Source: Paralichthys olivaceus
Taxonomy: Eukaryota > Chordata > Actinopteri > Pleuronectiformes > Paralichthyidae
Direction of reading: 5' to 3'
NCBI RefSeq assembly: GCF_024713975.1
Contig: NC_091111.1
Location: 14,796,501 to 14,860,500 of the forward strand
DNA: 64,000 nucleotides
The translations under genes were made by a program, and so were the position numbers. This document shows, in pieces, positions 14,301-26,785 of this stretch (position 1 is its first letter; every line of letters starts with the position of its first letter). A model generated the notes under the pieces. It saw only the letters and a list, made by a program, of their open reading frames with translations. It ran no database searches and was not told the origin of the DNA.

Positions 14301-16165
14301 TGGTCTGCACAAGGAGCAGAGCTTCTGTTGGGACTTGTTGGATGATTGATTCATGGAGAATTCTCTTCAAAGCTCTGGTCACATTTCTGCTGCTGCCACA
14401 AACTCTATATATGGAAACTCTGTCTCACTTGAAGGAAAATCTCCTCCTCATCCTGTAGTTTGTGCCTGAAGCCAGAATTATTCTGCTAACTGATGCTGCC
14501 CCCTGGTGGCACACACACCACTTGTCAAACCTTGTGTGACCCCCCCCCCCCCCCCCCCTCATTTGGAGGGAATATTGTTGTCCTCATATTTCTAAATTTA
14601 AACCCTCATCTTCTCTCTTGCATGCAGACCACATCATCATCATCATCATCATCATTGGTTGTGGTGTATTGTTGAAGTAATAAAAAGTTTTGTGCGTGTG
14701 TTTTCTTTAACCGCAGATGTTTGGACACATTTCCACAACGTCCTGCTTCCAAAGTTTTCACAGCAGTTGAACGGACTCAACGTCATGAGTGGGCCGATAT
14801 TTGATGAGGACTTTGACGGAAACGTTGACGCGTTCAAAACAATCTCGGGGTGAGTCGGCAGCGCACATATATATATATTACAAAATACATTGGACACTTT
14901 AAAGTATTTTTATACGCTAAAGTTTTTATTTCGTTTTTACTAAATATCGATTCTTGAGTTCAGTAAAATTGATGATTATAAATAATTAAGTTAATCTGCT
15001 CCACTTTATTTGTTTTTACGCTACATTAACACAACTCAAACACCTTTTTTCAAACTGTTTCTTCATTTAAAAAGTGAGTTCCCTGAATGAACATACACAT
15101 TTCTGCCAAAGTTGAAATGGTTTTCGTTACTTCACTTGAGAGAATGATATCATTTTTTTCACTGTTGCTGAATACTTCCTGGTAAAAGTACAGTGTGTAG
15201 AAGTTTGTGATATCTAGTGTTGAAGTTGCATGTTGCAGCTGCACAATCCTCACCTCACCCTCTCCTTCCAAACATGAAAAACAACCTGTGGCAGCTTCAG
15301 TCGTCATAAAAACTCAAAAGGTGTTTAGTTTGTCCAGTCTGGACTAATGTGAAAAACATGGCGGCCTCCGTAGAGAGGGTCCCCTCGATGTAAATATAAA
15401 GTATTTAAATATAAAAGGTCTTTTATGGGAGAAAGAAAACTACAATTCATACAATTTTAGATGAAACGAACTAGTGAAAACATCATGAGGATTATTCTAC
15501 AATAGTTCCCTTTCACCTACATCTTACACACTGGACCTTAGGGTCCAACCCGGGAATTGAAACCATATTTTCAGCAGCGGTGACACAAGCAGCAGGTAAC
15601 CAGTGTGAGTCCTGACAAATTCTCCATCAGCTGAGATTTTATAAGTGTATAAAATTCTTATAAAATGTATAAATTAAACAGAGATTGAATATATAAGAGG
15701 CAGCAGGGTTTGAATCCCAGTGCTCTCTCGTCTCTCCAGGAATGAGGCTCCCATCCCGACTCATTTCTTTGTGATCCTGACGAGCTGCGGGAACTCAGCC
15801 CTCATCCCCTCTCGCTGCGAGGGCCCTCTGCAGACGCGGGCCTTCATCCTGCCCCACAGACCTGACCACACCGAGAGCTGCGCTGTGAGTAACACCACCA
15901 CCACATCACCTCTGTGGAAACCTGCTGCTGACAAACCCCACAGTGGAAACAAAACAGCAAAGCTGAGAATTTATAAATCACACATTCACAGGTTTTCTTT
16001 GCTCCTCCTCAGGATGGGTCGGACTTGACGTGGGTGGAGGAGTGGCTACGTTTTCACACCGCGCGTGTCCGAGACATCGAGCTCCTGACCGGACTGAGCT
16101 TCTACCACGACAGGATATCGGTGGACGAGACGCTACAGCTCAAGACGTTTCTACATAGCGCTTAA
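978..16165 (+). CDS. enpp1: ENPP1/ENPP3-type ectonucleotide pyrophosphatase/phosphodiesterase, 3' part (5' exons outside window)
   Basis: Type II membrane ectoenzyme family; ENPP1 splits extracellular ATP into AMP and pyrophosphate. Exons seen: 978-1038, 2541-2638, 2717-2796, 4064-4183, 4954-5063, 5161-5226, 5320-5392, 6019-6127, 7397-7528, 7632-7663, 7802-7929, 8549-8618, 10175-10262, 11051-11235, 11601-11640, 11750-11910, 13106-13241, 14033-14107, 14717-14849, 15740-15884, 16013-16165 (TAA); all junctions keep frame, about 731 residues. The first exon encodes the linker after the second somatomedin-B domain (ending QCPPG). Catalytic residues are present: Asp in LSLDGF, nucleophile Thr in PTKTFPNH, Asn in DNKMYD, Asp/His in EEPDASGH, Asp-His in VSDHG, His in GGFHG. 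The nuclease-like domain keeps an EF-hand-like loop (DEDFDGNVD). The catalytic half reads more like ENPP1 ([17 protein letters not shown]), while parts of the nuclease half ([17 protein letters not shown]) look like ENPP3. Family certain; ENPP1 versus ENPP3 not settled. Confidence 0.88.
2258..2337. repeat. TG-rich microsatellite
   Basis: Interrupted TG dinucleotide repeat; open frames reading Cys-Val repeats across it are artefacts. A TC repeat (2511-2525) follows just before the exon at 2541. Confidence 0.95.
4811..4953 (+). other. Long pyrimidine tract before an ENPP exon
   Basis: About 140 bases, almost only C and T on the + strand, run into the CAAAG acceptor of the exon at 4954. It acts at least as an extended polypyrimidine tract. 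The strand asymmetry may also favour unusual DNA structure, which is inference. Confidence 0.6.
6887..7095 (-). mobile_element. Fragment of a dispersed fish intronic repeat, reverse orientation
   Basis: The reverse complement has the order GTGGATCCAGATCAGGG, ACATTGTGAGAT, TCCAACA, ATTTCTCAGAGAATA and GGCGGAGGTA. The same order appears at 37371-37540. It resembles a family common in teleost introns; I cannot name it. Confidence 0.5.
9320..9530. mobile_element. Possible degraded palindromic (MITE-like) element in an ENPP intron
   Basis: The left part (AATAATAACTTCTGTGCACA then AGATAAAA) reappears as an imperfect reverse complement in the right part (TTTTTATCTAATGTGCACAT then GTTATTA). No coding capacity or clean target-site duplication was found. 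Confidence 0.35.
12205..12226. repeat. CT microsatellite
   Basis: Perfect CT repeat in an ENPP intron. Confidence 0.9.
13862..13960 (+). mobile_element. Fragment of the dispersed repeat family
   Basis: It contains CTTGGTGCAGATCTGAATCA, GGGCGGATCTAGGATTTTTT and CACTGGGAGAT, the GGATC-rich middle part of the family. Confidence 0.4.
14540..14655. repeat. Poly-C run and CAT microsatellite
   Basis: A run of 19 C (14540-14558) and a CAT trinucleotide repeat (14632-14655), both in the ENPP intron before the exon at 14717. Another homopolymer (13 G) lies at 6328-6340. Confidence 0.9.
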
Positions 16166-17455
16166 AACCAGAGACATTGAAGTTTTAATCTCCAAAGGAA
16201 GCCATATTGGTCTGCACAACAGGCCTCAGTCCACGTGGACTCACAGTAAACCTGCTCTCAGGTGCCATCACTTACAAACGTTTCCTGTTTTCAGACCATA
16301 TGAATCCCAACAATGACCATCCATCCATTTTTTATTTTCTTTTATTGTAATGTCTGATTCCAAAACTCATTCTACAGTTATTCAGTGTGGGAAAGTCAAG
16401 TTCTGTTGCTTTGTTAGGATGATTGTACAGAGAGGGTTGTGTTTTGTTATATATGAGACTCCGGAGCTTTGAACCAAAGACGCCAGCACGTCTGCCGCAC
16501 TTCCTCAGATGGGATTAAAACAAAAGGGAAACGTTCATCCACGGAAGACGTATTTATACCACGGAGGATTTTATTGGTCAGGTGATTTTTTCAGAAACAC
16601 CATGAAGATCTGGAGACTTTCAGGAATCCTGCCACACATCTGGAGAAGTGGCCGCAGCAGCTGGAAGAAAAACACCCAAATCTTCTCGTGATTGTTTTTG
16701 TATTTTCTTTATACTGCGACAATGTTGTTTTTAGTTTTGTACATTTTTGGTTTGGTCGGTGACATCAAGTGTTCAGTCGAGTGTGTGATAGTGTGCGTGC
16801 ACATGTGCAGTTTGTGTATTTATGGACGGATTACGAGGCCCTGACGTCACCTACAGGACACACAGAATGAAACGACTTCATACAACATGGCTTGTTTGTG
16901 TCACCTGTTGTGTCTCTTTCTGAGTTTTCGTGTCATTTAAAACATTTTTATGTTAAACTTCACCAAGGACTCTCTTTCTTTTCCTTTCAGCATTTTCACA
17001 AGTTTCCCAGGGACTGTTGGTCACTCTTCTGATGTGTGCAACTCTTTTTTGAGCTTCTGTGTCACTTTGTCCTCTTTTGTCTCTGTGGTTGTTTGCATCT
17101 TTGTGGTCCTTCACTCATTCTGAGTCTCTCCTGTCTCTGTTCAGTGGTTATACATCTCTCTCTTGCTTTGCATGTCTGTGGTTGTGTCTTTAACATGTTC
17201 TGTACCTCTGTGCAGTCGTCCCAAGATTCTTTTTCATTGTGTGCAGAGCTCTCAGGTGTTGCAGCTGAACTTCAGCCGGTGGAGATGGGGAGAGATTCTC
17301 TGTGTTCAGTAATCTGTCCATGACTATGTGTTGTGTGCAAATGTGTTTTATTATTTTCGGGATCAACGCTGTCTTTGCTCGGTCGTAGATTTCCGCATCA
17401 CCGCAGCTCTTTGGGAATCTGAGCCGGTAAATAATAAAGTTCGAAAGATTGCGTG
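16166..17455 (+). other. enpp1: 3' UTR of the ENPP gene with polyadenylation signal
   Basis: After the TAA at 16163-16165 there is no further splice acceptor or coding exon. The first canonical AATAAA on this strand is at 17433-17438, giving a 3' UTR of about 1.3 kb. The cleavage point near 17455 is inferred. Short open frames here have no support as genes. Confidence 0.6.
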
Positions 17456-17725
17456 TTTTCCTTTGTGTTTTTTTTATAGTTTCAGTCAAAAACTCAATTT
17501 TATATAAAAACCTTCTGTTCTGACCTTTGTGGCTTGTATTCTTTGTGTACAGCCCTTTACACCCAGGTTGTGGCTGTAGAGAAACTCTTTTCTCACACAT
17601 AATTGCACATAAAGTGGAAATCTTCAGTACAACAAACCAGCAGTTGCTCTGTTGGCCTCTACTAGATTGCAACAGTGCGTGTGTGAATGTGACGAGGAAG
17701 GAAGCTCTGCCTGTTTCCTTCAGTC

Positions 17726-17781
17726 TATAAAATCTGCCACTTCCTCACGCTGACCAAAGCAGCCGTGCACTGAGCCCTGAG
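17726..17781 (+). promoter_or_regulatory. sytl3: Putative TATA box and noncoding first exon of sytl3
   Basis: TATAAAA at 17726-17732 is followed about 30 bases later by a stretch ending at 17781 in a good donor (GAG then GTAAGA). The sytl3 start-codon exon has its own acceptor at 21818, so an upstream noncoding exon must exist, and this is the best candidate seen. It lies only about 290 bp after the ENPP polyadenylation signal. The link between the two exons is inference. Confidence 0.4.
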
Positions 17782-18130
17782 GTAAGATCTCTGCAGCTTT
17801 TCTGTCTGCGTCTCTTCACTTTGCTGTGACCTAATTCTCATCTCTCAAACCTGAGCTCACTTTGATCCTGTTGCTGCTCTATGGGCTCGATTATTATTGT
17901 TTTCTGGACGAGGCTGTTGAGATGGAGCAACAAAAGGAAGGTGTTGAAATCAAAGCTCATGTCTTATTCATTGTGAAGCGGAAAATGTTTTTTTTAAGTG
18001 GAAATCTCCTTTTCTCTTTCCATTTTAGCATCGTTTACATCCTGACTGATATTGTGCTACAGCTGCAGAGGGGTGTTGATATCCTGCATTAATGTGTCGC
18101 ATGTTGACAAGTATACCTATCGAGAAAAAA

Positions 18131-19975
18131 GAAGAAATGTTGATAATTCAGTTCACACAGAAAAAAAGAGAATGTTCACAATTTAAACGACAGTTACTCT
18201 AGTTTATATTTTGTTGATTTTCATTTATTTCAAGAATAACAAACTTGAATCACTATTTTCTGTCTCAAAGCAATGTAGTGAAAGTGAAATATAGAAAGTT
18301 CAAGTTGGTCACACGAGTTTTCTTACGACTCCAACATGCTGAGCTTATTTTTAACTGACATTGTAGATCTTCTAACCATAAACAACTAAATTAATCTTAA
18401 CACTGTTTAAAAATACTTCGCGCTGCATGATTCAAAAACTGCACAAAGTCAAATTCCTGCAGATGGGAGTAGTAATAGTTATTTTTGTGGTTATCATCAA
18501 GTGATTGACTTTTGTTTTTCGTCGTTTTCAATTGAATATGCTGTATGAGTGGACAAGAGTATTCATTTAGAACATTCAGTGAGGGGGATAGCCCCGAATA
18601 TGGGAACATTCATAACTTCAAAGTAAGTCCATTTATTTTAAGTGTCAGGCACTTGAGTCATCATTTCCTGCAGGGTCATATTTTGAATCAAGTACCTCGT
18701 AGTTTCAGTTGTATGAGATGTGGTTGAGACAGTTTTTATTTGGAATTTGCTTGTGGTGATCAGTCTTTGCCGTAAGCACAGACATGCAGCCAGAGCTGAC
18801 TGGAGGTAAGCAGCCACTCACACGGGTCTTCCAGAAAGCTCTGTCCTGAGTGGGAAACGTGTCAGAGACCCTGTGACCACTGTTGGTCTTTCACACGCCA
18901 TTCAGACAAGGTGTTTGGGTGTGTTCAAGGCTGCTGTGGGCTGATGATGGGCTTGTCTTCTCGGATGTGAACTCACAGCCTGAATCATTCTGGTCCTTTG
19001 CATAGTAAAGGCCAGTGTGAAATGACTGTGCCTGCATTGAGGAAAATGATCATGAAGAAATGTTGATAATTCAGTTCACACAGGAAAAAAAGAGAATGTT
19101 CACAATTTAAACGACAGTTACTCTAGTTTATTTTTGTTGATTTTCATTTATTTCAAGAATAACAAACTTGAATCACTATTTTCTGTCTCAAAGCAATGTA
19201 GTGAAAGTGAAATATAGAAAGTTCAAGTTGGTCACACGAGTTTTCTTACAACTCCAACATGCTGAGCTTATTTTTAACTGACATTGTAGATCTTCTAACT
19301 GTAAACAACTAAATTAATCTTAAAACTGTTTAAAAATACTTCGCGCTGCATGATTCAAAAACTGCACAAAGTCAAATTCCTGCAGATGGGAGTAGTAATA
19401 GTTTTTTTTTGGTTTTCATCAAGCGATTGACTTATGTTTTTCGTCGTTTTCAATTGAATATGCTGTATGAGTGGACAAGAGTATTCATTTAGAACATTCA
19501 GTGAGGGGGATAGCCCCGAATATGGGAACATTCATAACTTCAAAGTAAGTCCATTTATTTTAAGTGTCAGGCACTTGAGTCATCATTTCCTGCAGGGTCA
19601 TATTTTGAATCAAGTACCTCGTAGTTTCAGTTGTATGAGATGTGGTTGAGACAGTTTTTATTTGGAATTTGCTTGTGGTGATCAGTCTTTGCCGTAAGCA
19701 CAGACGTGCAGCCAGAGCTGACTGGAGGTATGCAGCCACTCACACGGGTCTTCCAGAAAGCTCTGTCCTGAGTGGGAAACGTGTCAGAGACCCTGTGACC
19801 ACTGTTGGTCTTTCGCACGCCATTCAGACAAGGTGTTTGGGTGTGTTCAAGGCTGCTGTGGGCTGATGATGGGCTTGTCTTCTCGGATGTGAACTCACAG
19901 CCTGAATCATTCTGGTCCTTTGCATAGTAAAGGCCAGTGTGAAATGACTGTGCCTGCATTGAGGAAAATGATCAT
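18131..19975. repeat. Tandem direct duplication, two units of about 922 bp
   Basis: Unit 1 is 18131-19053 and unit 2 is 19054-19975, joined head to tail with no spacer; both start GAAGAAATGTTGATAATTC. By eye they differ at roughly 12-15 positions plus small indels (for example TTTATATTTT against TTTATTTTT). Each holds the same 60-codon open frame, but the whole unit is equally conserved, so this is no evidence of coding. The array sits in the inferred first intron of sytl3. Confidence 0.93.
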
Positions 19976-21818
19976 CTGCCTCCTGACAAACTGTCAACTG
20001 GAGGACCATCACCTCTGAGACGATAAAATCACAGACGCACTTGTGAAAAAATTCCCCTGACATCACCACCTCCTGTTGCATTTTTCACGTTTTGCCTCAT
20101 TTGATAATTGCAACTTGAGAGAATCCCCCTCAGGCATGTTGCACGTCAGCAGAGGACAGATAACAGCTGTGTCCCTCTGGGAGACATGAGGCCTAATCTC
20201 GGCCGACACTGATTGTTTTCTACAGCTCTCTGGATAGTAACAGGGACACGTCCTTAACTACCAACACAGGCTGGTGTTCAACAAGCCAGTTCTGCTCCCT
20301 CACGCCTCATTTGGCTGCTTCCGAGGAGGGAAATGCTTCGTACACAATTAAGATGAAAATCAACCCATTTATGAGATGAGTGAGAACTCAAACGAATAGT
20401 TTCACATTCTAGGGAAATGCATCACTCATTTGTTTTGTTGCAGAGAGTAAGAAGATGATTCATGTTACAACCGGCCCAGGCGAACATGAATCAAGGGTTA
20501 AACTAAAATGCTACCCTCCCCTGCTAACACCAAGTAACAGATCTTAACACAGTACAACTCTGGCTGGAAGTGACAAGAGGAGAGACCGCAGGAGCTGGGG
20601 GAAGACGTCCTCTTAACCTGCAAGCATGGAGGCTGGAACCAATCAGCTCCCTGGAAACAAACCTACACACTCACAGTCAATCATCCACTCAGTCAGTCAC
20701 TGAGGCACACACACCTGCAACACATCACATCACATCACAGCAGAGTGAGGGGGGGAGGGAGGAGAGAGAGAGATCCACAACACAGGCACAGCAGATCAAA
20801 GTGTTGTAACACACTTATGTCTGCAAACTCCTGATGCAACTTCTATGTTTAGTTATGTACAGGAGACTGAAATGACACCATGAGGGGAAAACCCACAATA
20901 AGGCCATTAGCTTCCTGCTCAAAGCTTCATTGTTTTGTGTGATATGTCTGGGAATTTAGAAGTTAAAGTAAGTAAAGCAAAAGAATGAGCTGAAGATGGG
21001 TCCCTTTTGCCTGAGGCATCCTGAATCAACACAAAATCAGTCAAAGAGGCAAAAGATGAAAAAGTACTTTCCACTCTGTCCAAACACAACTTTTATCTCG
21101 GTTGTGAAATGTGTGACACACAGATAAAAAGATCTGTTATTACTCAGATTCAACGAACGTGCTGCAGCTTCATATTTGCTGAATACAGACATGTTCATAT
21201 CTAACTCTTGTCAGGAAAGCAACTGAGTTAATTTCCCAAAAACTGTTTTAAGTCTGCATTTAAGTCTGTGTTGTTTCTTTTGGAATCTTAGCTGTTGGAA
21301 TAAGATTTTTTAATAAATAAATAGATCAATTTATATAGAAGACTGTAGACCTGCAAAACAAATAGAAAAAAAAGAAAGAAACTAGAACAGACACACGTCA
21401 GACATCAATAATGCAACGGTTGGCATTTGTGTTTTGCCGTCCTGTCATCAGTGAAGCATCGCTGCTCCTCCTGCAGCTGACGAAGCAGCGGTGGAGGCAA
21501 AAAGACCATGTGACCCTGATACAGGAGAGAAAGATGAGGACACAGTTTATTTCTGCCTTTGGTTCAAATGTCATCAGCTCCTCTGCCACAGTTCCTCCTA
21601 TTGATAAACTATCTGCGTCATCAGGTCACAGATTTGTAAGAGAATGAGAAAAATAAAAACGTCAGTTGGGCCAGTGTGAGGCTTCATCATCCAAGTGGAA
21701 ACACCACAACTATCTGCTCAGGAGGTCCACTTCCTGCTCTGACGTGGACGGAGACTCCCAGGGCATCACAACCGGGGGAGCACGTTGGATAACCTTTTTC
21801 TATCTTTGACTCTTTCAG
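19976..21818. other. Rest of the inferred sytl3 first intron
   Basis: No exon is recognised. A short CACAT-repeat run lies near 20722-20738, followed by a GA-rich run to about 20772. The stretch ends in a strong pyrimidine tract and CAG acceptor at 21816-21818. Confidence 0.5.
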
Positions 21819-21964
21819 CTCCAGCAGCCTGAAGAGGAGGAGGTCTGAGCTTGGGTCTAGAGAAGAGGAGGAAGAGGAGGAGACAGGCAGGAATAAAAAG
21901 AGGAAGCAGAGAGGGAGGACAGTGAGAAGAGAAGAGAAGCAGAGACAGTCGCTGTTGCTCAAAG
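21819..21964 (+). other. sytl3: 5' UTR part of the sytl3 start-codon exon
   Basis: A CTTTTTC...TTTCAG acceptor at 21818 opens an exon whose first 146 bases are purine-rich (GAGGAGGAGG and GAAGAGGAGG runs) before the ATG at 21965. It shows that transcription starts further upstream. Confidence 0.6.
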
Positions 21965-24900
21965 ATGGATCTAGATTTTCTTCACGCCCTGGAGAGAGAG
22001 AGAGTCCTGGATGTCCTGCGGAGAGACAAACAGCTGCGTATCATAGAGGAGGACAGAATCAGGTGAGGATTATGTTTCATTATGTTGTGTGATTCATTTA
22101 CTGCAGGGGAATCCTTCTTAATGATTCCCACAAACAAGATATGACCAAGAGACCTGGTTGAATCTGCAGCCTCAAATTTTGCTTCATTTAGAATTTAAAG
22201 ATGCTGTTAACTTCTGGAGAGACACAGGCTAGCAGTTCCCCCCTGCTTACAGTCTTTATGCTAAGCTAATCTGAACAAGGCTGGTGTAACCCTAACCTGT
22301 CAAGATGTCTAGATAAAGCACCACATGTGTGTGAAGGTTTTCTTTTATGGCACTTAAAGTTGTCTCTTCTCTCATCTCAGGAGAATGAAATACGAGCTCC
22401 AGGAGCTACGAAGAAGAGGCGCCAAGAGTTTCACGCGGCAGTACGGCGAGCGGACCTGCGCCCGCTGCCAGAGGCCTCTGGGAAAGTTCTGGAACTCGGG
22501 TGACGTCTGCCACGGCTGCAGTCACCGCATCTGCAGCAGGTGTCGTGTGGGAGTGGGAGCGGTTGACTGGACGTGCACAGTTTGTCACGCCTACAGGTAC
22601 AGTCAAGAGCCTAACCACCTTCTTAATGGGACTGGAAGTATTTGACTCAGTGGTTGTCAGATCACTGAATGACTGTAGGAGAAACTACAATGACTGTAGC
22701 TGTTACGCTGCAATTTATGACTTCTGAAACTCACTCTCTGAAAGATTTGCTCAATCATTTTGTCTGCTCTTGTTTTGTACCTTTTAAACTTAAAAATGTC
22801 CTTAAAGCTCCTTTAAACTATTTTACTATCTTGAGCTATAAAAAAGTTTGAAAAACATTGTGAAACAGGGAGAATTAGATGCTTTCGTAGAGGAGCATTT
22901 AGCAGCAGAGTTGGTAGAGACCAAAACTGTCCCCTCAATAAAGACAAAAGGCCCAAAATATAGCTTTCAAGTGTCAATGACCAAAAGTCTGTTTTCGCAG
23001 GTGAAATATACAACAGGCCACTTCTCTCAAATGAAAAAATATCTACAAATTAGAACTCAAGCTAAAGTTAAAAAGAAGCATCAAGATTTCACGACAAGTA
23101 TCTGTTTTTGTAAAACAGCAGTACAGTAACTTCCAGTTGGACTACAGCTTGTGCTGAGTATAATCCCAGTGCTTGTCTCCACAGCGAGGTGAAGATCAGG
23201 TCTGGAGATTGGTTCCTGGAGGAAAAGTTAAAGAAGTTTCCCGCCACCACAGGTTTGTTTATAATTCGTGAACTGCATTGACTCTGCATTTATTATTCAT
23301 CCTCCCTCGATATCATCCAGTCAGGAAACACTGAATAATAAAATATGGATGTTCCCAGTTGTGTTTGTTTGAGTTACAGAATTATTCAATATTTCCAATT
23401 TACAGAGTTGTATATAGTATAGTGAAAAGTATGTACAACACCAATAAGCATATTTAAATACTTATTAGTGTTTTTAACCCTTTCATACTTAGATACTTAG
23501 AGCATACATGGATATGATCACTTTCACTTTGTTTAAACATTACTTGTTTAATTTAACCACTAACTAACCACAGAGGACATAAATATGTCTTGACACTGGA
23601 CTCCACCCTGATCGAGTGGTTGTCACACACACCACATGTAAACTTTTTAATCTCCTTAACAGACAAATATGAAACAATCGGGGAGAAGCTGTTGAAGACC
23701 TACAATGTCCTGAGGTATGATGCATCCGTACGTGTTGATTATACATGTGGATCTGCTCTGATCCATCAAATCTTTGAATGCATGTGTTTTCTGTTATTTC
23801 AGTCACATATCAGTGGTGCCGCCCACTCCTCCACCACATCTGGATCAACAGTTTCTGTGCAGATCAGGGGTAAAGCACCACGACACATTTCCCACATTAT
23901 TTTACAGCAAACGTGTACAATTGTGTGAAGCGAGTGGCAATAATTGTGTTTTTTCCGTCTGCAGAGTTTGAATAACTCAAAACCTTTTACCAAATCTGTT
24001 GAGGATCTAATGGTTTCCTTCACGAGTCACATGAAAAGTAAGTTGTCACCAGTGGCCTGAAAGCGTGCATGTGATAACCACAAAGGAAACTTGTCTTAAA
24101 AAAAAGATCTCACCTCATAAAAATACATAAGAAATGTAAGAAAATGAAGATCAACATCTGATAACACAACTCCAGGAAGTGGCCAAACCTTCTTGCTCTA
24201 AATGGCTTTTGAGTGTTTCTCTAATCGTCATCTCAGTTCCTCTTTCTTCTTCTAAATTTCAAATTCTCTTTTCTCAATGCAGAGATTTCAACTTCTCAAA
24301 ACGACGTGCAGGGAGACCGGCTGTTCGTCAACAACGGCCGCAAAGCGTCGTGCTTCACCTTAAGCACTCAAAAGAGTCTGTCTGACACCGAAATCAACAA
24401 ATCCATTCATGTGAGTCAGCATCAACCTTCATACAAGTATAATTACACATCTGTTCCTGGTCTCTCTCTCTTCTCTCTTCTCTCTTCGAGGCAGATGGCC
24501 GCCCACCTTGAGTCTGGTTCAAGAAGTTTCTTCCAGTTAATGAGGGACTTTATTTTTCTATTGCCACAGTAGCCAAAGCTTTTGGCTGATTGTTAGAACT
24601 GTTTGGTTTATCTTTCATTTTAACGCCTTAACTTTACTCTGTACGGTGCCCTGAGATATACGTTATGATTCGACACTATATAAGACTGAAATTGGAATGA
24701 AACAGAAATTGAAATGGGTCTGCCTATAGGGTAATTTCTGTCAAGCACTGATTTGAAAAGTGCAGTTTCAAATTCAAAAAAACAAACAAAGCTAAGTCCA
24801 ATAATTTGCAGCAGACACTCATAGGTTTCCATTTGAAACTGCTAAAAAAGGCCAATATAATGATTTAAGACCTTGAGTGGTTATTGGAATAAAAACTTCA

Positions 24901-26342
24901 AAACTCTTCAAAGCTACTGACTAAAGCTGAATCCTCTCTAATGTTCCTTTGTGTTTTTGCAGCTGTTCAAAGTCCCAAGTCTCCCAAACCTGTTCAAGAA
25001 AAGCAAAGACAGCGACCAGGAAGGGTCGTCTACCGGGGCAGAGGAAGAAACCTCCTTCGGTTCCGAGTACTCTGGAGGAAAGAGAGTGAGTAACAACATC
25101 CTGTGGTTGCACTATCAAATCATAGATTGTGATCGCTTCAGTTTTCTGGCTGACATATATAAAATCTCTTTCCTGTATGTTCTGTGCTCCTTTAATCAAA
25201 TTCAAATCCTGCCTGTTGTGTCTTTCTTTCCTTTTAAACATAAAATATCTGCTCCCTCAGGGCAGCAGCAGCAGCGTCGGCACCGACTGCGGCCTCTTCG
25301 AGAGCATCGGCGTGGCCGGAGAGCTGGAGCTGTCTCTGACCTACAACTCCAATGCCTCCTGTCTGGAGATCACGGTTGGCGCCTGCAGAAATCTCTCATA
25401 TGGAGACATGAAGAAGAAGAGATGTCACCCGTAAGGATTATCAATAGTGTACTGTGTGTGATATACCCCATGACATCATTTAATTACATCCTGTGTGTGT
25501 GTTTTCTCTGTACATAGATACGTCAAAGTCTACGTGCTGCCGGAGAAGAGCGGCAAAATGAAGACGACGGTGAAGAAAAACACAACTGATCCTGTTTATA
25601 ACGAGGTTTTAAAGGTAAAAAATGATAATACACAAATGCATTTGCTTTGTTTTGTTCTGTGTTTTTACTGTTGTTGTAATGGTGTTATATATGTATCATA
25701 GTATCACATAGAGCGCCACCTGCTGTTTGGAAAGAGACTGCAGGCCACCGTGTTGCATTCAGGAACCCTGAGAAGGAAGGTGTTTCTGGGTGAAGTTCTT
25801 ATTCCACTGGACGGCTGGACATGCGAGGATATATCCTCCCAGAGCTTCAACTGGTACCCGCTGTGTCACAAGGTAAAACCCGAGTGTTCAGATGTGTTTT
25901 ATATACAAGACGAGAAAAGTTTTCATCTGCACTGAATCATAAATGTTGATGTGAATAATGGACTTAACCATCGAATACAATCGATTTCAATCAACTTCTG
26001 TTCAGACAATTATTTTCCCTGAATGATTTGTCATTATGAACCCTGACGTCAATTTTAATATGTCCAGTACTTTGATTTTTGACTTGTCATCAGATATTGA
26101 AGGGAGGGAGACATGGTTTTATCCTGAGCAAGAGTCAAAAGAAAATACAACTTTCACTTATTCAAATTAGACTTTTCTTTCACTAATTTATTACATCATT
26201 TCCAAATTTAATGATTCCATATATTTTGTGCATATTAATTATGTCATACTGCAGTATGAGTTTCTCATCTTCCTGCTTCTTCGGTTTATTTGTTCCGCAG
26301 GCTGAGAGTCCAGATGGTGGCGCTATGGAGCAGGACAGATGA
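21965..26342 (+). CDS. sytl3: Synaptotagmin-like protein 3 (Slp3), single-C2 form ending at an in-frame TGA
   Basis: Slp proteins are Rab27 effectors in vesicle transport and exocytosis. Exons: 21965-22062, 22381-22596, 23185-23252, 23663-23714, 23803-23869, 23965-24037, 24283-24410, 24963-25085, 25261-25430, 25518-25614, 25702-25872, 26301-26342; 1305 bases, 434 residues. The order is: Slp homology helix 1 (from MDLDFLHALERERVLDVL), a zinc finger with CxxC pairs (CARC, CHGC, CSRC, CTVC), helix 2 with WFLEE, the family motif SVVPPTPPP, a Ser-rich linker, and a C2A domain from GELELSLTYN to WYPLCHK. C2A matches mammalian SYTL3 in sequence and exon phase (ITVGACRNL, FLGEVLIPLD). Mammalian Slp3 is about 610 residues with a C2B domain. 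Here TGA at 26340-26342 precedes C2B, although the same frame continues DLLVRVMFTSN to a GTGAGT donor. Gene identity is very likely; the protein end is uncertain. Confidence 0.87.
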
Positions 26343-26750
26343 GACCTGCTGGTCAGAGTCATGTTCACCTCCAACAAGTGAGTAAATATTCTGCTGTTGC
26401 TATCATGTAGTTTAATGTATTACAGATGTGTTACATGGGATAACTCACAACAACTCCTCAGAACGTTTCAAAAACATCAGCTTTACAGAAAAAGAAAAGA
26501 CAACATATGCATGATGTTTTTATGGCACATAAACTGAATGAATCCTGTTTCATTGGTTCTTCAGTTTCAGCACTAGAGGTCAGGAGAGCTTCTCTTATAG
26601 TCGCTTCTGTTGTGCAGCTGTGGGATAAACATTGCAGCCACATGGCAATGATCAACTAACTGTCCTTATCAAAGGCATCAAACCCAGTCCCATTAATGCA
26701 AACAGCGGTCGGAGCACCTGTGTCACAGAGTAAACACATCTCATTGTGCC

Positions 26751-26785
<35 letters not shown>

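Noticed and set aside
17190..17672. 160-codon minus-strand open frame in the ENPP 3' UTR
   Set aside because: No homology recognised, and it crosses the ENPP polyadenylation signal and sytl3 promoter side.
18545..19649. Identical 60-codon open frames in both 922-bp units
   Set aside because: The entire units are nearly identical, so the frame shows no special conservation, and it has no family resemblance.
24951..25517. 188-codon open frame over sytl3 exons
   Set aside because: It is a read-through of two true exons and an intron, with the second exon in the wrong frame.
26343..26380. Stop-codon readthrough or selenocysteine at the sytl3 TGA
   Set aside because: The following bases are GAC, not the CTA readthrough context, and Slp proteins are not selenoproteins.
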